Below, in pieces: positions 8,760-18,838 of a stretch of DNA of 64,000 nucleotides. Within the stretch, counting starts at the first letter, position 1; every line of letters begins with the position of its first letter. This DNA is from Kitasatospora sp. NBC_01266 (GTDB lineage: Bacteria > Actinomycetota > Actinomycetes > Streptomycetales > Streptomycetaceae): positions 2,356,001 to 2,420,000 of the forward strand of contig NZ_CP108458.1 of assembly GCF_036242395.1 (NCBI RefSeq). Direction: 5' to 3'. A program made the position numbers and the translations under genes. The notes beneath the pieces are model-generated. The model saw only the letters and a list, made by a program, of their open reading frames with translations. It made no database searches and was not told where the DNA came from.

Positions 8760-10865
8760 ATGCAGGTCTGGCCGGGGCAACCGTACCCCCTGGGTGCCAC
8801 CTACGACGGGGTGGGCACCAACTTCGCGGTGTTCTCCGAGAGCGCGGACCGGATCGAGTTGTGCCTGCTCGGTGCGGACGACTCCGAAACCGTCATCGAG
8901 CTACGGGAAACGGACGCGTTCGTCCGGCACGCCTACCTGCCCGGCATCCAGCCGGGCCAGCGCTACGGCTTCCGGGTGCACGGGCCGTACGAGCCGGCCC
9001 GCGGCCAACGGCACAACGGTGCCAAGCTGCTGCTCGACCCGTACGCCAAGGCGATGAGCGGCACCATCGACTGGGACGAGGCGGTGTACGGCTACCACTT
9101 CGGTGCGCCCGAGCGCCGCAACGACCTCGACTCGGGTCCGCACACCATGCACTCGGTGGTGATCAACCCGTACTTCGACTGGGGCAACGACCGCCCGCCG
9201 CGCACCGACTACCACCGGTCGGTGATCTACGAGGCCCACGTCAAGGGCCTGACCCGGCTGCACCCGGGGATCCCCGAGGAGATCCGCGGCACCTACGCCG
9301 CGCTCGCCCACCCGGCGCTGATCGAGCACCTGGCCAAGCTCGGCATCACCGCGATCGAGCTGATGCCGGTGCACCAGTTCGTCCGCGACCACCGGCTGCG
9401 CGACCTGGGCCTGGGCAACTACTGGGGCTACAACACCGTCGGCTTCTTCGCCCCGCACGGCTCCTACTCCTCGGTCGGCGATCGCGGCCAGCAGGTGCAG
9501 GAGTTCAAGTCGATGGTCAAGGCGCTGCACGCGGCCGGGATCGAGGTGATCCTGGACGTGGTCTACAACCACACCGCCGAGGGCAACCACCTGGGCCCCA
9601 CCCTCTCGATGCGCGGCCTGGACAACGCCTCGTACTACCGGCTGGCCACCGACCGCCGGTACTACATGGACACCACCGGCACCGGCAACAGCCTGCTGAT
9701 GCGCAGCCCGCACGTGCTGCAGCTGATCATGGACTCGCTGCGCTACTGGGTCACCGAGATGCACGTGGACGGCTTCCGCTTCGACCTGGCGGCCACCCTG
9801 GCCCGGCAGTTCCACGAGGTGGACCGGCTCTCCTCGTTCTTCGACCTGGTCCAGCAGGACCCGGTGGTCTCCCAGGCCAAGCTGATCGCCGAGCCCTGGG
9901 ACGTCGGCGAGGGCGGCTACCAGGTGGGCAACTTCCCGCCGCTGTGGACGGAGTGGAACGGCAAGTACCGGGACACCGTGCGCGACCTGTGGCGCGGCGA
10001 GCCCGCCACGCTGGCCGAGTTCGGCTCCCGGCTGACCGGCTCCTCCGACCTCTACCAGCACGACGGCCGGCGCCCGATCGCCTCGATCAACTTCATCACC
10101 TGCCACGACGGCTTCACCCTGCGCGACCTGGTCTCCTACAACGAGAAGCGCAACGAGGCCAACGGCGAGCAGAACCGGGACGGCGAATCCTTCAACCGCT
10201 CCTGGAACTGCGGCGCGGAGGGTCCGACCAAGGACCCGGTGGTGCTGGAGCTGAGGGCGCGTCAGCAGCGCAACTTCATCGCCACCCTGCTGCTCTCCCA
10301 GGGCGTGCCGATGCTCTCGCACGGCGACGAGCTGGGCCGCACCCAGCTGGGCAACAACAACGCCTACTGCCAGGACAGCGAGTTGTCGTGGGTGAGCTGG
10401 CCCGGCGACACCGAACTGCTGGAGTTCACCCAGGGCATGGTCTGGCTGCGCCGCAACCACCCGGTCTTCCGGCGCCGCCGCTTCTTCCGGGGCCGCCCGG
10501 TGGCCGCCGCGCACGACGACCTGACCGACCTCGCCTGGTTCACCCCGAACGGGGAGGAGATGACCGCGCGGGACTGGGGCGCCAGCTACGCCAAGTCGCT
10601 GACCGTCTTCCTGAACGGCGCGGCGATCTCGGAGCCGGACCGGCGCGGCGGGCGGATCACCGACGACTCCTTCCTGCTGATGTTCAACGCGCACTACGAG
10701 TCGCTGCAGTTCACCGTGCCCCGGGAGCACGGAGCGGAGTGGCAGGTGGTGGTGGACACCACCCTCGCGACACTCCCGACCCCGGGGACCGGACTTCGGG
10801 TCAAGGAGGGCGAGGAACTCTGGCTCGCCGAGCACTCCTTGCTGGTGCTTCAGCGACCGGCGTGA
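8760..10865 (+). CDS. glgX: Glycogen debranching enzyme GlgX (isoamylase type)
   Basis: A 701-residue GH13 enzyme that hydrolyses alpha-1,6 branches of glycogen and releases linear maltodextrins. Domain order is normal: an N-terminal CBM48-like domain (about 10-110), then the catalytic barrel with conserved regions VILDVVYNHTAEGN, DGFRFDLAA (nucleophile Asp), AEPWDVGEGGYQVG (acid/base Glu) and NFITCHDGF. The start MQVWPGQPYPLGATYDG matches the usual beginning of actinomycete GlgX; GAGG lies close upstream with short spacing. It is followed 66 bases later by treY and treZ, so the three genes form a route from glycogen to trehalose. Length is standard and no key residue is missing. Confidence 0.95.
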   Translation: MQVWPGQPYPLGATYDGVGTNFAVFSESADRIELCLLGADDSETVIELRETDAFVRHAYLPGIQPGQRYGFRVHGPYEPARGQRHNGAKLLLDPYAKAMSGTIDWDEAVYGYHFGAPERRNDLDSGPHTMHSVVINPYFDWGNDRPPRTDYHRSVIYEAHVKGLTRLHPGIPEEIRGTYAALAHPALIEHLAKLGITAIELMPVHQFVRDHRLRDLGLGNYWGYNTVGFFAPHGSYSSVGDRGQQVQEFKSMVKALHAAGIEVILDVVYNHTAEGNHLGPTLSMRGLDNASYYRLATDRRYYMDTTGTGNSLLMRSPHVLQLIMDSLRYWVTEMHVDGFRFDLAATLARQFHEVDRLSSFFDLVQQDPVVSQAKLIAEPWDVGEGGYQVGNFPPLWTEWNGKYRDTVRDLWRGEPATLAEFGSRLTGSSDLYQHDGRRPIASINFITCHDGFTLRDLVSYNEKRNEANGEQNRDGESFNRSWNCGAEGPTKDPVVLELRARQQRNFIATLLLSQGVPMLSHGDELGRTQLGNNNAYCQDSELSWVSWPGDTELLEFTQGMVWLRRNHPVFRRRRFFRGRPVAAAHDDLTDLAWFTPNGEEMTARDWGASYAKSLTVFLNGAAISEPDRRGGRITDDSFLLMFNAHYESLQFTVPREHGAEWQVVVDTTLATLPTPGTGLRVKEGEELWLAEHSLLVLQRPA

Positions 10866-10931
10866 GCCACAGTCCGGGCCGGCCGGCCGAACCACGTCGT
10901 ACGGCCACGTCGGACCGGGTAGGCATGGGGG

Positions 10932-13165
10932 GTGATCTCACCACCTCCTACGGCGAGCTACCGCCTGCAACTACAGCCCTCGTTCACCCTCGCGGATGCC
11001 GCGGCGGCCGTCCCGTACCTGGCCGCACTGGGCGTCTCGCATCTGCACCTCTCCCCACTGCTGGAGGCGACACCCGGTTCCACCCACGGATACGACACGG
11101 TCGACCACACCCGGATCAGCGAACAGCTGGGCGGCGAGCGGGCCTTGCGCGCGCTCGCCGCCACCGCCGCCCGGCACGGGCTGCGCCTGATCGCCGACAT
11201 CGTCCCCAACCACATGGCCGTGCCGGTGCCGGAACGGCTCAACCACCCGCTCTGGCAGGTACTCCGGGACGGCCCCGAGTCGCCGTACGCGCACTGGTTC
11301 GACATCGACTGGGCCGCCCAGGGCGGCCGGATCCTGCTGCCGGTGCTGGGCGACCGGCTCGGCGCGGTGCTGGACCAGCTGAAGGTCGACCAGGACACCC
11401 TGCGGTACTACGACCATGTCTTCCCGCTGCGCCCGGGGACCGAGCGGCTGCCGCTGCCGCAGCTGCTGGAGCGTCAGCACTACCGGCTGGCCTGGTGGCG
11501 GCTGGCCGACACCGAGCTCAACTACCGCCGGTTCTTCACCATCAACGACCTGATCGCGCTGCGGGTGGAGGACCACGAGGTCTTCCACGCCACCCACGCC
11601 GTGCTGCTGCGGCTGCACGCCGAGGGCGTGCTCGACGGCTTCCGGGTGGACCACCCGGACGGGCTGGCCGACCCGCGCGGCTACCTGAACTGCCTGGCCA
11701 AGGCCAGCAACGGCGCCTACACCGTGGTGGAGAAGATCCTCACCGGCCAGGAGCGGCTGCCCGGGGACTGGGCGTGCGCGGGGACCACCGGCTATGACGC
11801 GCTGTCCCACATCGACGGCGTGCTCACCGACGGCCCCGGGGTGCTCCGGCTGACCGAGCTGTACAGCCGGTACACCGACCTGCGCGGCACCGCGGCCGAG
11901 GCGGCGCGGCTGGGGCGGGCCGAGATGACCGTCCCGCACGGCGAACTGGCCGCCGAACTGAACCGCCTGGTCCGGCTCGCCGAGCGGATCTGCGCCGAGG
12001 AGCCGGCGCTGGCCGACCACGCCCCGCTGGAGGTCCGCACCGCGCTGTGCGACCTGTTCACCCACTACACGGTCTACCGGCCCTACCTCTCGCCGGCCGA
12101 ACGGACCATAGTGACCCCGGAGTCCACCAAGCAGTTCGTCGAGCTGCTGACCCAGGGCCACCTGGGCTCCAGCCCCGCCAAGGAGGAGTTCCGCACCCGC
12201 TTCGCGCAGACCGCCTCCGCGGTGGCGGCCAAGGGCGTGGAGGACACCGCCTTCTACCGCTGGCACCCGCTGCTCTCGCTGAACGAGGTGGGGTGCGACC
12301 CGGCCCACCCCGGGCTCGACCCGGCCGACTTCCACCAGTGGTGCGAGCACATCCAGCGGCACTGGCCGCTGACCATGACCGCGCTCTCCACCCACGACAC
12401 CAAGCGCAGCGCGGACGCCCGGGCCCGGCTGGCCGTGCTCGCCGAACTGCCCGAGCGCTGGGCGGCCGAGTGCGCGGCCTGGTCCGAGCTGGCCGGCGGC
12501 CTGCCCGACCGCAACGCCGAGTGGCTGCTCTGGCAGACCCTGGTGGCCGCCTGGCCGATCGATCCGGAACGGCTGGTGGGCACCCTGCTCAAGTCGGTCC
12601 GCGAGGCCAAACTGCTGACCAGCTGGACCTCCCCGGACCCCGGCTACGAGGCCACCGTGGCCGACTACGCGCGCGGCGTCCTGGCCTCGCCCGAACTCGT
12701 CGAGCGGATCGCGCGGTTCGTGGCCTTCCTGGAGCCGTTCGCGCAGTCCAACAGCCTCTCGGCCGCGCTGCTCCAGCTCACCATGCCGGGCGTTCCCGAC
12801 CTCTACCAGGGCTCGGAGAAGCCGCTGTACACCCTGGTAGACCCGGACAACCGGGCCCCGGTGGACTTCGCGGCCGCCGAGGAGGGCCTTGGCGACTTCG
12901 CCCGCCGCAAGCTCCACCTCACCCGGACCGCGCTGCACCTGCCCCGGCCGCTGGGCGAGTACCGGCCGCTGGCCTCCGATCCGCACCTGGTCGCCTACCA
13001 GCGCGGGCCGGACTTGACGATCATTGCCACCCGTCTGCCGTTCGCTCTCGCCGAGCGCGGTGAGCAGGCTACGCTCGATCTCCCCGGCCGCTGGCGCGAT
13101 CTGCTGACGGATCGTCAGTTCACCGGCACGGTCGGGACCATCGCCCTGCTCACCCGGGAGTCGCC

Positions 13166-13169
<4 letters not shown>
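10932..13169 (+). CDS. treY: Malto-oligosyltrehalose synthase TreY
   Basis: A 745-residue GH13 isomerase that converts the reducing-end alpha-1,4 bond of maltodextrins to an alpha,alpha-1,1 bond. The N-terminus (TASYRLQLQPSFTLADAAA) and LRLIADIVPNHMAV, DGFRVDHPDGLADP, TVVEKIL and LSTHDTKRS blocks are characteristic of TreY. Translation probably starts at GTG 10932, just after a G-rich ribosome site. The stop overlaps the treZ start by four bases (GTGA), so synthesis of the two enzymes is coupled. GlgX upstream supplies the linear substrate. One copy of the CTGACGGATCGTCAG palindrome lies near the 3' end (13104-13118). Confidence 0.95.
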
Positions 13170-14837
<1,668 letters not shown>

Positions 14838-14860
<23 letters not shown>

Positions 14861-15731
14861 CGATCCGCGCGCGCAGGCCGGCCGCGTCCAGGCCGTAGGC
14901 GGCCAGGTGCTCGTCCATCGACCCGTAGTGGCGGTGCTCCTCGCGCGGGACGCCGAGGCCCAGCACCCGGTGCGGGAGGTCGGCGAGGGCCTGGTGCGCC
15001 TCGTTGCCGGAGGTGCCGGCCAGGTAGGGCTCGACCAGCACGACGTCGGTGGGACCCGCCGCGCGCAGCGCGGCGGCGTCGAACGGCCGCACCGAGGCGG
15101 CGTACAGGACGGTGATGTCCAGCCCCTCGGTCGCGGCCAGCACCGCGTCCAGCATCGGGCCGACCGCGACGACCGTCGCCTTCGACCCCTGGCGCACCGC
15201 CAGGAACCGGCCCGGCTCGACCGGGCGCGGCTCGGTGTTCTGGTGCGCCGACAGGCGGACGTACACGTTCTTGTCCCCGTCGCCCACCGCGTGCCGCAGC
15301 AGCGCCTCGGCCTCCTCGGGGTGCCCGGGGACGTGCACCGTCCAGCCCGGCAGCGTGTCGAGCAGCGCCACGTCCCCCGGGCTCATGTGGGTGCGGCCAC
15401 CCGCCGGCCAGTCGTACGAGCCCGCCGCGCTGACCAGCACCGCGCCCACGCCCTGGTGCCCGAGGTCCAACTTGATCTGCTCGAAGGGCCGCTCGATCAG
15501 GAAGCTGGCGAAGGTGTGCGCGATGGGCCGCATCCCGGTCAGCGCCAGGCCGCCGGTCACCCCGATCAGCAGCTGCTCGCGGATGCCGACGTTGAGCACC
15601 CGGTCGGGGTGCGCGGCGGCGGCCTCGGCCAGGCTCGCCGCGCTGATGTCGGCCAGCACCAGCGCGGTGCGCGGGTCCTGGTCCAGCAGCTCGGTCGCGA
15701 CGGTGATGAAGCGATCCCGCATGGTGTCCAT
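14838..15731 (-). CDS. Transketolase-like enzyme, C-terminal (pyrimidine-binding) subunit
   Basis: A 297-residue protein equal to the C-terminal half of transketolase or DXS-type enzymes: the pyrimidine-binding domain (ALVLADISAAS, RVLNVGIREQLLIGVTGGLAL, with the conserved Glu in GIREQ) and the C-terminal swivelling domain (ITVLYAASVRPFD, EPYLAGTSG). It should form a heterotetramer with the product of the gene just upstream and transfer a two-carbon unit between sugars; the substrate of split transketolases in actinomycetes is not generally established. A GGGGAG site precedes the ATG. It is the distal gene of a two-gene unit whose promoter carries a SoxR box. Confidence 0.88.
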
Positions 15732-15744
15732 CTCTCGGTCTCCC

Positions 15745-15776
15745 CTGCTCAGTTCTTCGGCTGCTCAGTTCTTCGG
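15745..15776. repeat. 16-bp tandem duplication at the end of the N-subunit gene
   Basis: CTGCTCAGTTCTTCGG occurs twice in tandem (15745-15760 and 15761-15776). The right copy encodes the final residues and stop of the transketolase N subunit; the left copy repeats them in the spacer. This looks like a replication-slippage event. Confidence 0.85.
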
Positions 15777-16439
15777 CTCGACGCGGGCGACCACGGCGTG
15801 CGGCCGGCCCGGATGCTCGGTGCTGAAGGCGGCGTACAGCGCCTGGTGGTCGCGCCCGTCGACGGTCACCGCCGACCAGCCGGCCGCCTCGAAGCGGGCC
15901 GCGATCCCGCCCGTCCAACCGTGCGTGGCCGAGGAGTTGTCGATCACGACGGCGTGCAGCCGGTCCAGGGCGACCGCCCCGGCGTAGGCGACGGCCTCGT
16001 GGTTGCTGCCCTCGTCGAACTCGGCGTCCCCGAGCAGCGTCCAGACGGCCGGCCCGGTCAGCCCCTGGGCACGCAGCCCGAGCGCGGTGCCGACGGCCAG
16101 CGGCAGGCCGTGCCCGAGCGAGCCGGAGCCGATCTCCACGCCCGGGATCAGCGTGCGGTCGGGGTGGTGGCCCAGCGGCGAGTGGTAGCCGCCGAAGCCG
16201 TCCAGCCACTCCTCGGGGAGCAGGCCCTTGGCCGCGAGCACCGCGTAGTAGGCCATCGGCCCGTGGCCCTTGGAGAGCAGGAAGCGGTCCCGCCCGGGAT
16301 CAGTGGGGTCCGCCACCCGCAGCACCCGCTCGTAGAGCACCCAGAGCGCGTCGAGGGTGGAGGTGGCCGCCGGGCCGTGCTTCTCGGCTCCGGTCATCCG
16401 GCCCATCAGGCCGGGCAGTTCCGCGTAGGTCTTGATCAC
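15765..16439 (-). CDS. Transketolase-like enzyme, N-terminal (thiamine diphosphate-binding) subunit
   Basis: A 224-residue protein equal to the N-terminal half of transketolase. The thiamine diphosphate motif starts at GDAEFDEGSNHEA and ends at HAVVIDN; RDRFLLSKGHGPMAYYAVLA and EIGSGSLGHGLPLAVG are strongly conserved family blocks. I chose GTG 16439 rather than ATG 16460 because a MerR-type promoter (TTGACC, 19-base spacer, CAGGCT) ends seven bases before it. That would make the transcript leaderless, and the upstream ATG would lie outside it. The partner subunit follows after 33 bases. The pair is divergent from soxR and is predicted to be induced by redox-active compounds. Confidence 0.87.
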   Translation of the reverse strand: MIKTYAELPGLMGRMTGAEKHGPAATSTLDALWVLYERVLRVADPTDPGRDRFLLSKGHGPMAYYAVLAAKGLLPEEWLDGFGGYHSPLGHHPDRTLIPGVEIGSGSLGHGLPLAVGTALGLRAQGLTGPAVWTLLGDAEFDEGSNHEAVAYAGAVALDRLHAVVIDNSSATHGWTGGIAARFEAAGWSAVTVDGRDHQALYAAFSTEHPGRPHAVVARVEPKN

Positions 16440-16445
16440 GGGACC

Positions 16446-16476
16446 AGCCTGCAACCTCAAGTCGACTTGAGGTCAA
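16446..16476 (-). promoter_or_regulatory. SoxR-type promoter driving the split transketolase genes
   Basis: Reading leftwards: -35 TTGACC (16471-16476), a 19-base spacer and -10 CAGGCT (16446-16451), six bases before GTG 16439. The spacer holds the perfect 18-bp palindrome CCTCAAGTCGACTTGAGG (16455-16472). It differs only at the central two bases from the E. coli soxS box as I remember it, and sits in the same register against the -35 element. The overlong spacer is the hallmark of MerR-family activation by DNA distortion. Confidence 0.85.
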
Positions 16477-16480
16477 GTCC

Positions 16481-16486
16481 TAGAAT
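16481..16486 (+). promoter_or_regulatory. -10 element of the soxR promoter
   Basis: TAGAAT stands seven bases before the soxR ATG, so the mRNA is probably leaderless. The SoxR palindrome covers the expected -35 region (about 16457-16463), which has no good hexamer. SoxR may therefore control its own gene from the same site. Confidence 0.6.
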
Positions 16487-16493
16487 CCCTCCC

Positions 16494-16949
16494 ATGAACG
16501 CCCGACTCAGCATCGGCGAACTCGCCGCCCGCAGCGGCCTCGCCCCCTCCGCCCTGCGCTACTACGAGGAGCTCGGCCTGATCCACGCCGAACGCACCGC
16601 CGGCGGCCACCGCGTCTTCGCCCGGCAGATGCTGCGCCGGATCGCCTTCGTGCGCGCCGCCCAGACCGTCGGCCTCTCGCTGGAGGAGGCCCGTGCCGCG
16701 CTGGCCGGCCTGCCGGTGGACCGCTCCCCCACCGTCGCCGAGTGGCAGCCCGTGGCCACCACCTGGCAGGCCCGGATCGACGAGCAGATCGAGGACCTGC
16801 GCCGCCTGCGCGACCGCCTCACCGGCTGCATCGGCTGCGGCTGCCTGTCGCTCGGCAAGTGCGTCCTCTACAACCCCGGCGACGTCCAGGGCGCCGAGGG
16901 TCCGGGCGCGCGCAAGCTGCTGCCCGCGCGGCGCCCGCCCCGGAGCTGA
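16494..16949 (+). CDS. soxR: Redox-sensing MerR-family regulator SoxR
   Basis: A 151-residue regulator. Residues 1-70 form the MerR winged-helix domain (LSIGELAARSGLAPSALRYYEELGLI), followed by a dimerisation helix and the [2Fe-2S] site CIGCGCLSLGKC (about residues 119-130), which has the Cys-X2-Cys-X-Cys-X5-Cys pattern specific to SoxR. Oxidation of the cluster, in actinomycetes often by endogenous redox-active antibiotics rather than superoxide, turns SoxR into an activator. The gene lies divergent from the split transketolase pair with a near-canonical SoxR box between them, which makes that pair the obvious target. The C-terminal tail is slightly longer and more basic than in enterobacterial SoxR. 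Confidence 0.95.
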   Translation: MNARLSIGELAARSGLAPSALRYYEELGLIHAERTAGGHRVFARQMLRRIAFVRAAQTVGLSLEEARAALAGLPVDRSPTVAEWQPVATTWQARIDEQIEDLRRLRDRLTGCIGCGCLSLGKCVLYNPGDVQGAEGPGARKLLPARRPPRS

Positions 16950-17019
16950 TGCTTCGTATTCCATCGAAGGTGGGGTTTAGCTCAACTCCCCGTTACCGGC
17001 TGCCGATGCTCAGGGCGGA

Positions 17020-17044
17020 GCGAGACCCCGATCGCGGGGCTCGC
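17020..17044 (+). terminator. Hairpin between soxR and the secreted-protein gene
   Basis: GCGAG-A-CCCCG, loop ATCG, CGGGG-CTCGC forms a 10-bp stem with one bulged A. It may end the soxR transcript or lie in the leader of the following gene, whose ribosome site AAGGAG starts about a dozen bases downstream. Confidence 0.5.
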
Positions 17045-17067
17045 CGCACTCGGTCAAGGAGACGCAG

Positions 17068-17445
17068 ATGACGCGAAGCAAGCTCGTCCTGGGCGCCGGC
17101 GCACTGGCGATGACGCTGGCTGCCGGCGTGGGCTGGACGGTGCAGGCCAGCGCCGACGCCGCCGGCGCCGCGCAGCAGAGCAAGCCGGCCGCAACCCGCG
17201 CGGTCGACGGCTACCAGCTGATCAAGCTGGACAACGCCAACGTGGGCAACTTCCAGCGCCGCACGGTCTACTGCCCGAGCGGCAAGAAGGCCATCGGCGG
17301 CGGCGCCGAGGCCCGGGGTAACGACTCGGTCCTGAACGGCAGCTTCCCGACCGACGACGGCAACGGCTGGATCGGCATCGGCCACCAGCCCGGCTCCGAC
17401 AACGTGGGCATCAGTGTCTTCGTGATCTGCGCCTACACCAACTGA
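17068..17445 (+). CDS. Small secreted protein of unknown function
   Basis: A 125-residue precursor. It has a classical signal peptide (MTRSKLVLGAGALAMTLAAG..., probable cleavage after QASADA or nearby, about residue 30) and a mature domain with the pattern YCPSGKKAIGGGAEARG ... SFPTDDGNGWIGIGHQPG ... FVICAYTN. Two cysteines at the beginning and end of the domain probably form a disulfide. I recognise this as a common actinomycete exported-domain type (CPSG.KAIGGGA) but know no function for it. AAGGAG precedes the ATG. A strong terminator follows, so it is probably monocistronic. Confidence 0.85.
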   Translation: MTRSKLVLGAGALAMTLAAGVGWTVQASADAAGAAQQSKPAATRAVDGYQLIKLDNANVGNFQRRTVYCPSGKKAIGGGAEARGNDSVLNGSFPTDDGNGWIGIGHQPGSDNVGISVFVICAYTN

Positions 17446-17456
17446 CCCGGCCGATC

Positions 17457-17497
17457 GGCCGCGGGGCGGCAGCAGCCGGCGCTGCCGCCCCGCGGCC
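17457..17497. terminator. Strong bidirectional terminator
   Basis: A 17-bp perfect stem (GGCCGCGGGGCGGCAGC and its complement) with a 7-base loop. It lies between the convergent secreted-protein gene and coaE and has no T tract. The next 20 bases are a short GGCCTG repeat. Confidence 0.8.
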
Positions 17498-17519
17498 TGG
17501 GGCCTGGGGCCTGTCGACC

Positions 17520-18116
17520 TCAGCCGGCCGTCGAGCCGAGCAGCCGCCACACGTCCTTGACCCGGTCGGCCAGTTCCTCGATCGAGCCGTTGTTCTCCAC
17601 CACCAGGTCGGCCACCGCCAGCCTCTGCTCGCGGCTCGCCTGGGCCGCCATCCGGGCACGGGCCTCCGGCTCGGACATCCCGCGCCGCTCGACCAGCCGG
17701 GCCAGCCGGACCTCCTCGTCGGCGTCGACCACGATCACCTGGTCGAAGAGGCGCTGCAGCCCGTTCTCGGCGAGCAGCGGCACGTCGTGGACCACGATGG
17801 CGTCGGGTTCGGCCGCCGCCTCCAACCGCGCCGAGCGCTCCCGGACCAGCGGGTGGACGATCGCGTTCAGCGCCGCCAGCCGCTCGGGGTCGCCGAAGAC
17901 GATCGCGCCGAGCGCGGGCCGGTCCAGCGCACCGTCCGGGCCGAGCACGCCGGGGCCGAACTCCTCGACCACCGCCGCGAGTCCGGGTGTGCCGGGGGCC
18001 ACCACCTCACGGGCGATCAGATCGGAGTCGATCAGCACCGCGCCGTAGGAGACCAGCAGGTCCGCGACCGCGCTCTTGCCCGCCCCGATGCCACCGGTCA
18101 GTCCGATCTTCCGCAT
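17520..18116 (-). CDS. coaE: Dephospho-CoA kinase
   Basis: A 198-residue cytoplasmic enzyme that phosphorylates the 3'-hydroxyl of the ribose of dephospho-CoA, the last step of coenzyme A synthesis. The P-loop GGIGAGKSA is at residues 8-16, the substrate segment [11 protein letters not shown] follows, and the lid region is [16 protein letters not shown]. The length is that of the bacterial enzyme without the C-terminal UPF0157 extension found in mycobacterial CoaE. The metallo-hydrolase gene lies 9 bases upstream in the same direction, so the two are probably cotranscribed. Confidence 0.95.
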   Translation of the reverse strand: MRKIGLTGGIGAGKSAVADLLVSYGAVLIDSDLIAREVVAPGTPGLAAVVEEFGPGVLGPDGALDRPALGAIVFGDPERLAALNAIVHPLVRERSARLEAAAEPDAIVVHDVPLLAENGLQRLFDQVIVVDADEEVRLARLVERRGMSEPEARARMAAQASREQRLAVADLVVENNGSIEELADRVKDVWRLLGSTAG

Positions 18117-18125
18117 GGCGGCAGA

Positions 18126-18776
18126 CTACACAGCGTCCAGCTCCAGGCCGGCGCCAGGCTGCAGGTAGGAGTACGGTGCGCCGGTGCCGGGCCCGTGCTC
18201 GCCCAGCCAGCGCTCGCCGATGCCGCGCCCGATCTCGCTGAGCACCGCGTCGTGGATGCCCAGCACCCTGGTCGGCCTGACCTCCCGCACGTAGTCGATC
18301 AGTTCGCCCACCTTGTTCCAGGGGCCGGCCATCGGCAGCAGCAGGGTCCGCACCGGGTGCTCGGGCACGGTCAGCGCGTCCCCGGGGTGGAAGAGGGCTC
18401 CGCCGCCCAGCAGGAAGCCGATGTTCCCGACCTGCGGGGCGTCCGGATGGATGACGGCGTGCCACTCGCCGTGGACCGAGACGTCGATCCCACCGACTTC
18501 GAACGCGTCGCCCGCGCCGACCACGGTGACGGCGGCGCCGAGGCCGGCCAGCTGGTCGGCGACCGCGCGGTTGGTCCAGATCCGCAGGCCGGGGTTGGCG
18601 GCCAGGGCGGCGCGGACCTGGTCCTCGGTGAAGTGGTCGAAGTGCTCATGGGTGATGAGCAGCGCGTCGGCGCCCGCCACCGCCTCGGGTTCGGTGAACA
18701 TACCGGGGTCGATGACCACCGTGGTGTCGTTCTGCTCGATGCGGACGCACGCGTGTCCGAACTTGGTCAGCCTCAT
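18126..18776 (-). CDS. MBL-fold metallo-hydrolase (UlaG-like)
   Basis: A 216-residue member of the metallo-beta-lactamase superfamily. MRLTKFGHACVRIE opens the fold; the metal-binding motif is LLITHEHFDHF (HxHxDH type), with further ligands in LFHPGDAL and GIHDAVL. This form resembles the UlaG/L-ascorbate-lactonase-like hydrolases and the archaeal-type MBL proteins of unknown substrate. ATG 18776 is seven bases downstream of a TACTGT -10 element, so the mRNA is probably leaderless. It is divergent from a MarR regulator and upstream of coaE. MarR control is likely from the shared dyad. Confidence 0.85.
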   Translation of the reverse strand: MRLTKFGHACVRIEQNDTTVVIDPGMFTEPEAVAGADALLITHEHFDHFTEDQVRAALAANPGLRIWTNRAVADQLAGLGAAVTVVGAGDAFEVGGIDVSVHGEWHAVIHPDAPQVGNIGFLLGGGALFHPGDALTVPEHPVRTLLLPMAGPWNKVGELIDYVREVRPTRVLGIHDAVLSEIGRGIGERWLGEHGPGTGAPYSYLQPGAGLELDAV

Positions 18777-18783
18777 GGCAGAA

Positions 18784-18832
18784 ACAGTACAGCAAGGCTG
18801 AACAGTTCTGCTGTACATATTTTCGTTACAGT
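18784..18832. promoter_or_regulatory. Divergent leaderless promoters with a MarR-operator candidate
   Basis: Inverted repeat GTACAGCA (18787-18794) / TGCTGTAC (18809-18816) with 14 bases between. Leftward -10 TACTGT (18784-18789) stands 7 bases before the hydrolase ATG; rightward -10 TACAGT (18827-18832) stands 6 bases before the marR-type ATG. The left repeat arm overlaps the leftward -10, a place where repressor binding would block initiation. Confidence 0.7.
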
Positions 18833-18838
18833 GGACCT

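Noticed and set aside
8639..11797. 1052-codon plus-strand frame over glgX and treY
   Set aside because: Out of frame with the conserved GH13 motifs; composition is that of a shadow frame.
16437..16460. ATG 16460 as the start of the transketolase N subunit
   Set aside because: It lies within the MerR-type promoter, upstream of the expected transcript start, and has no ribosome site.
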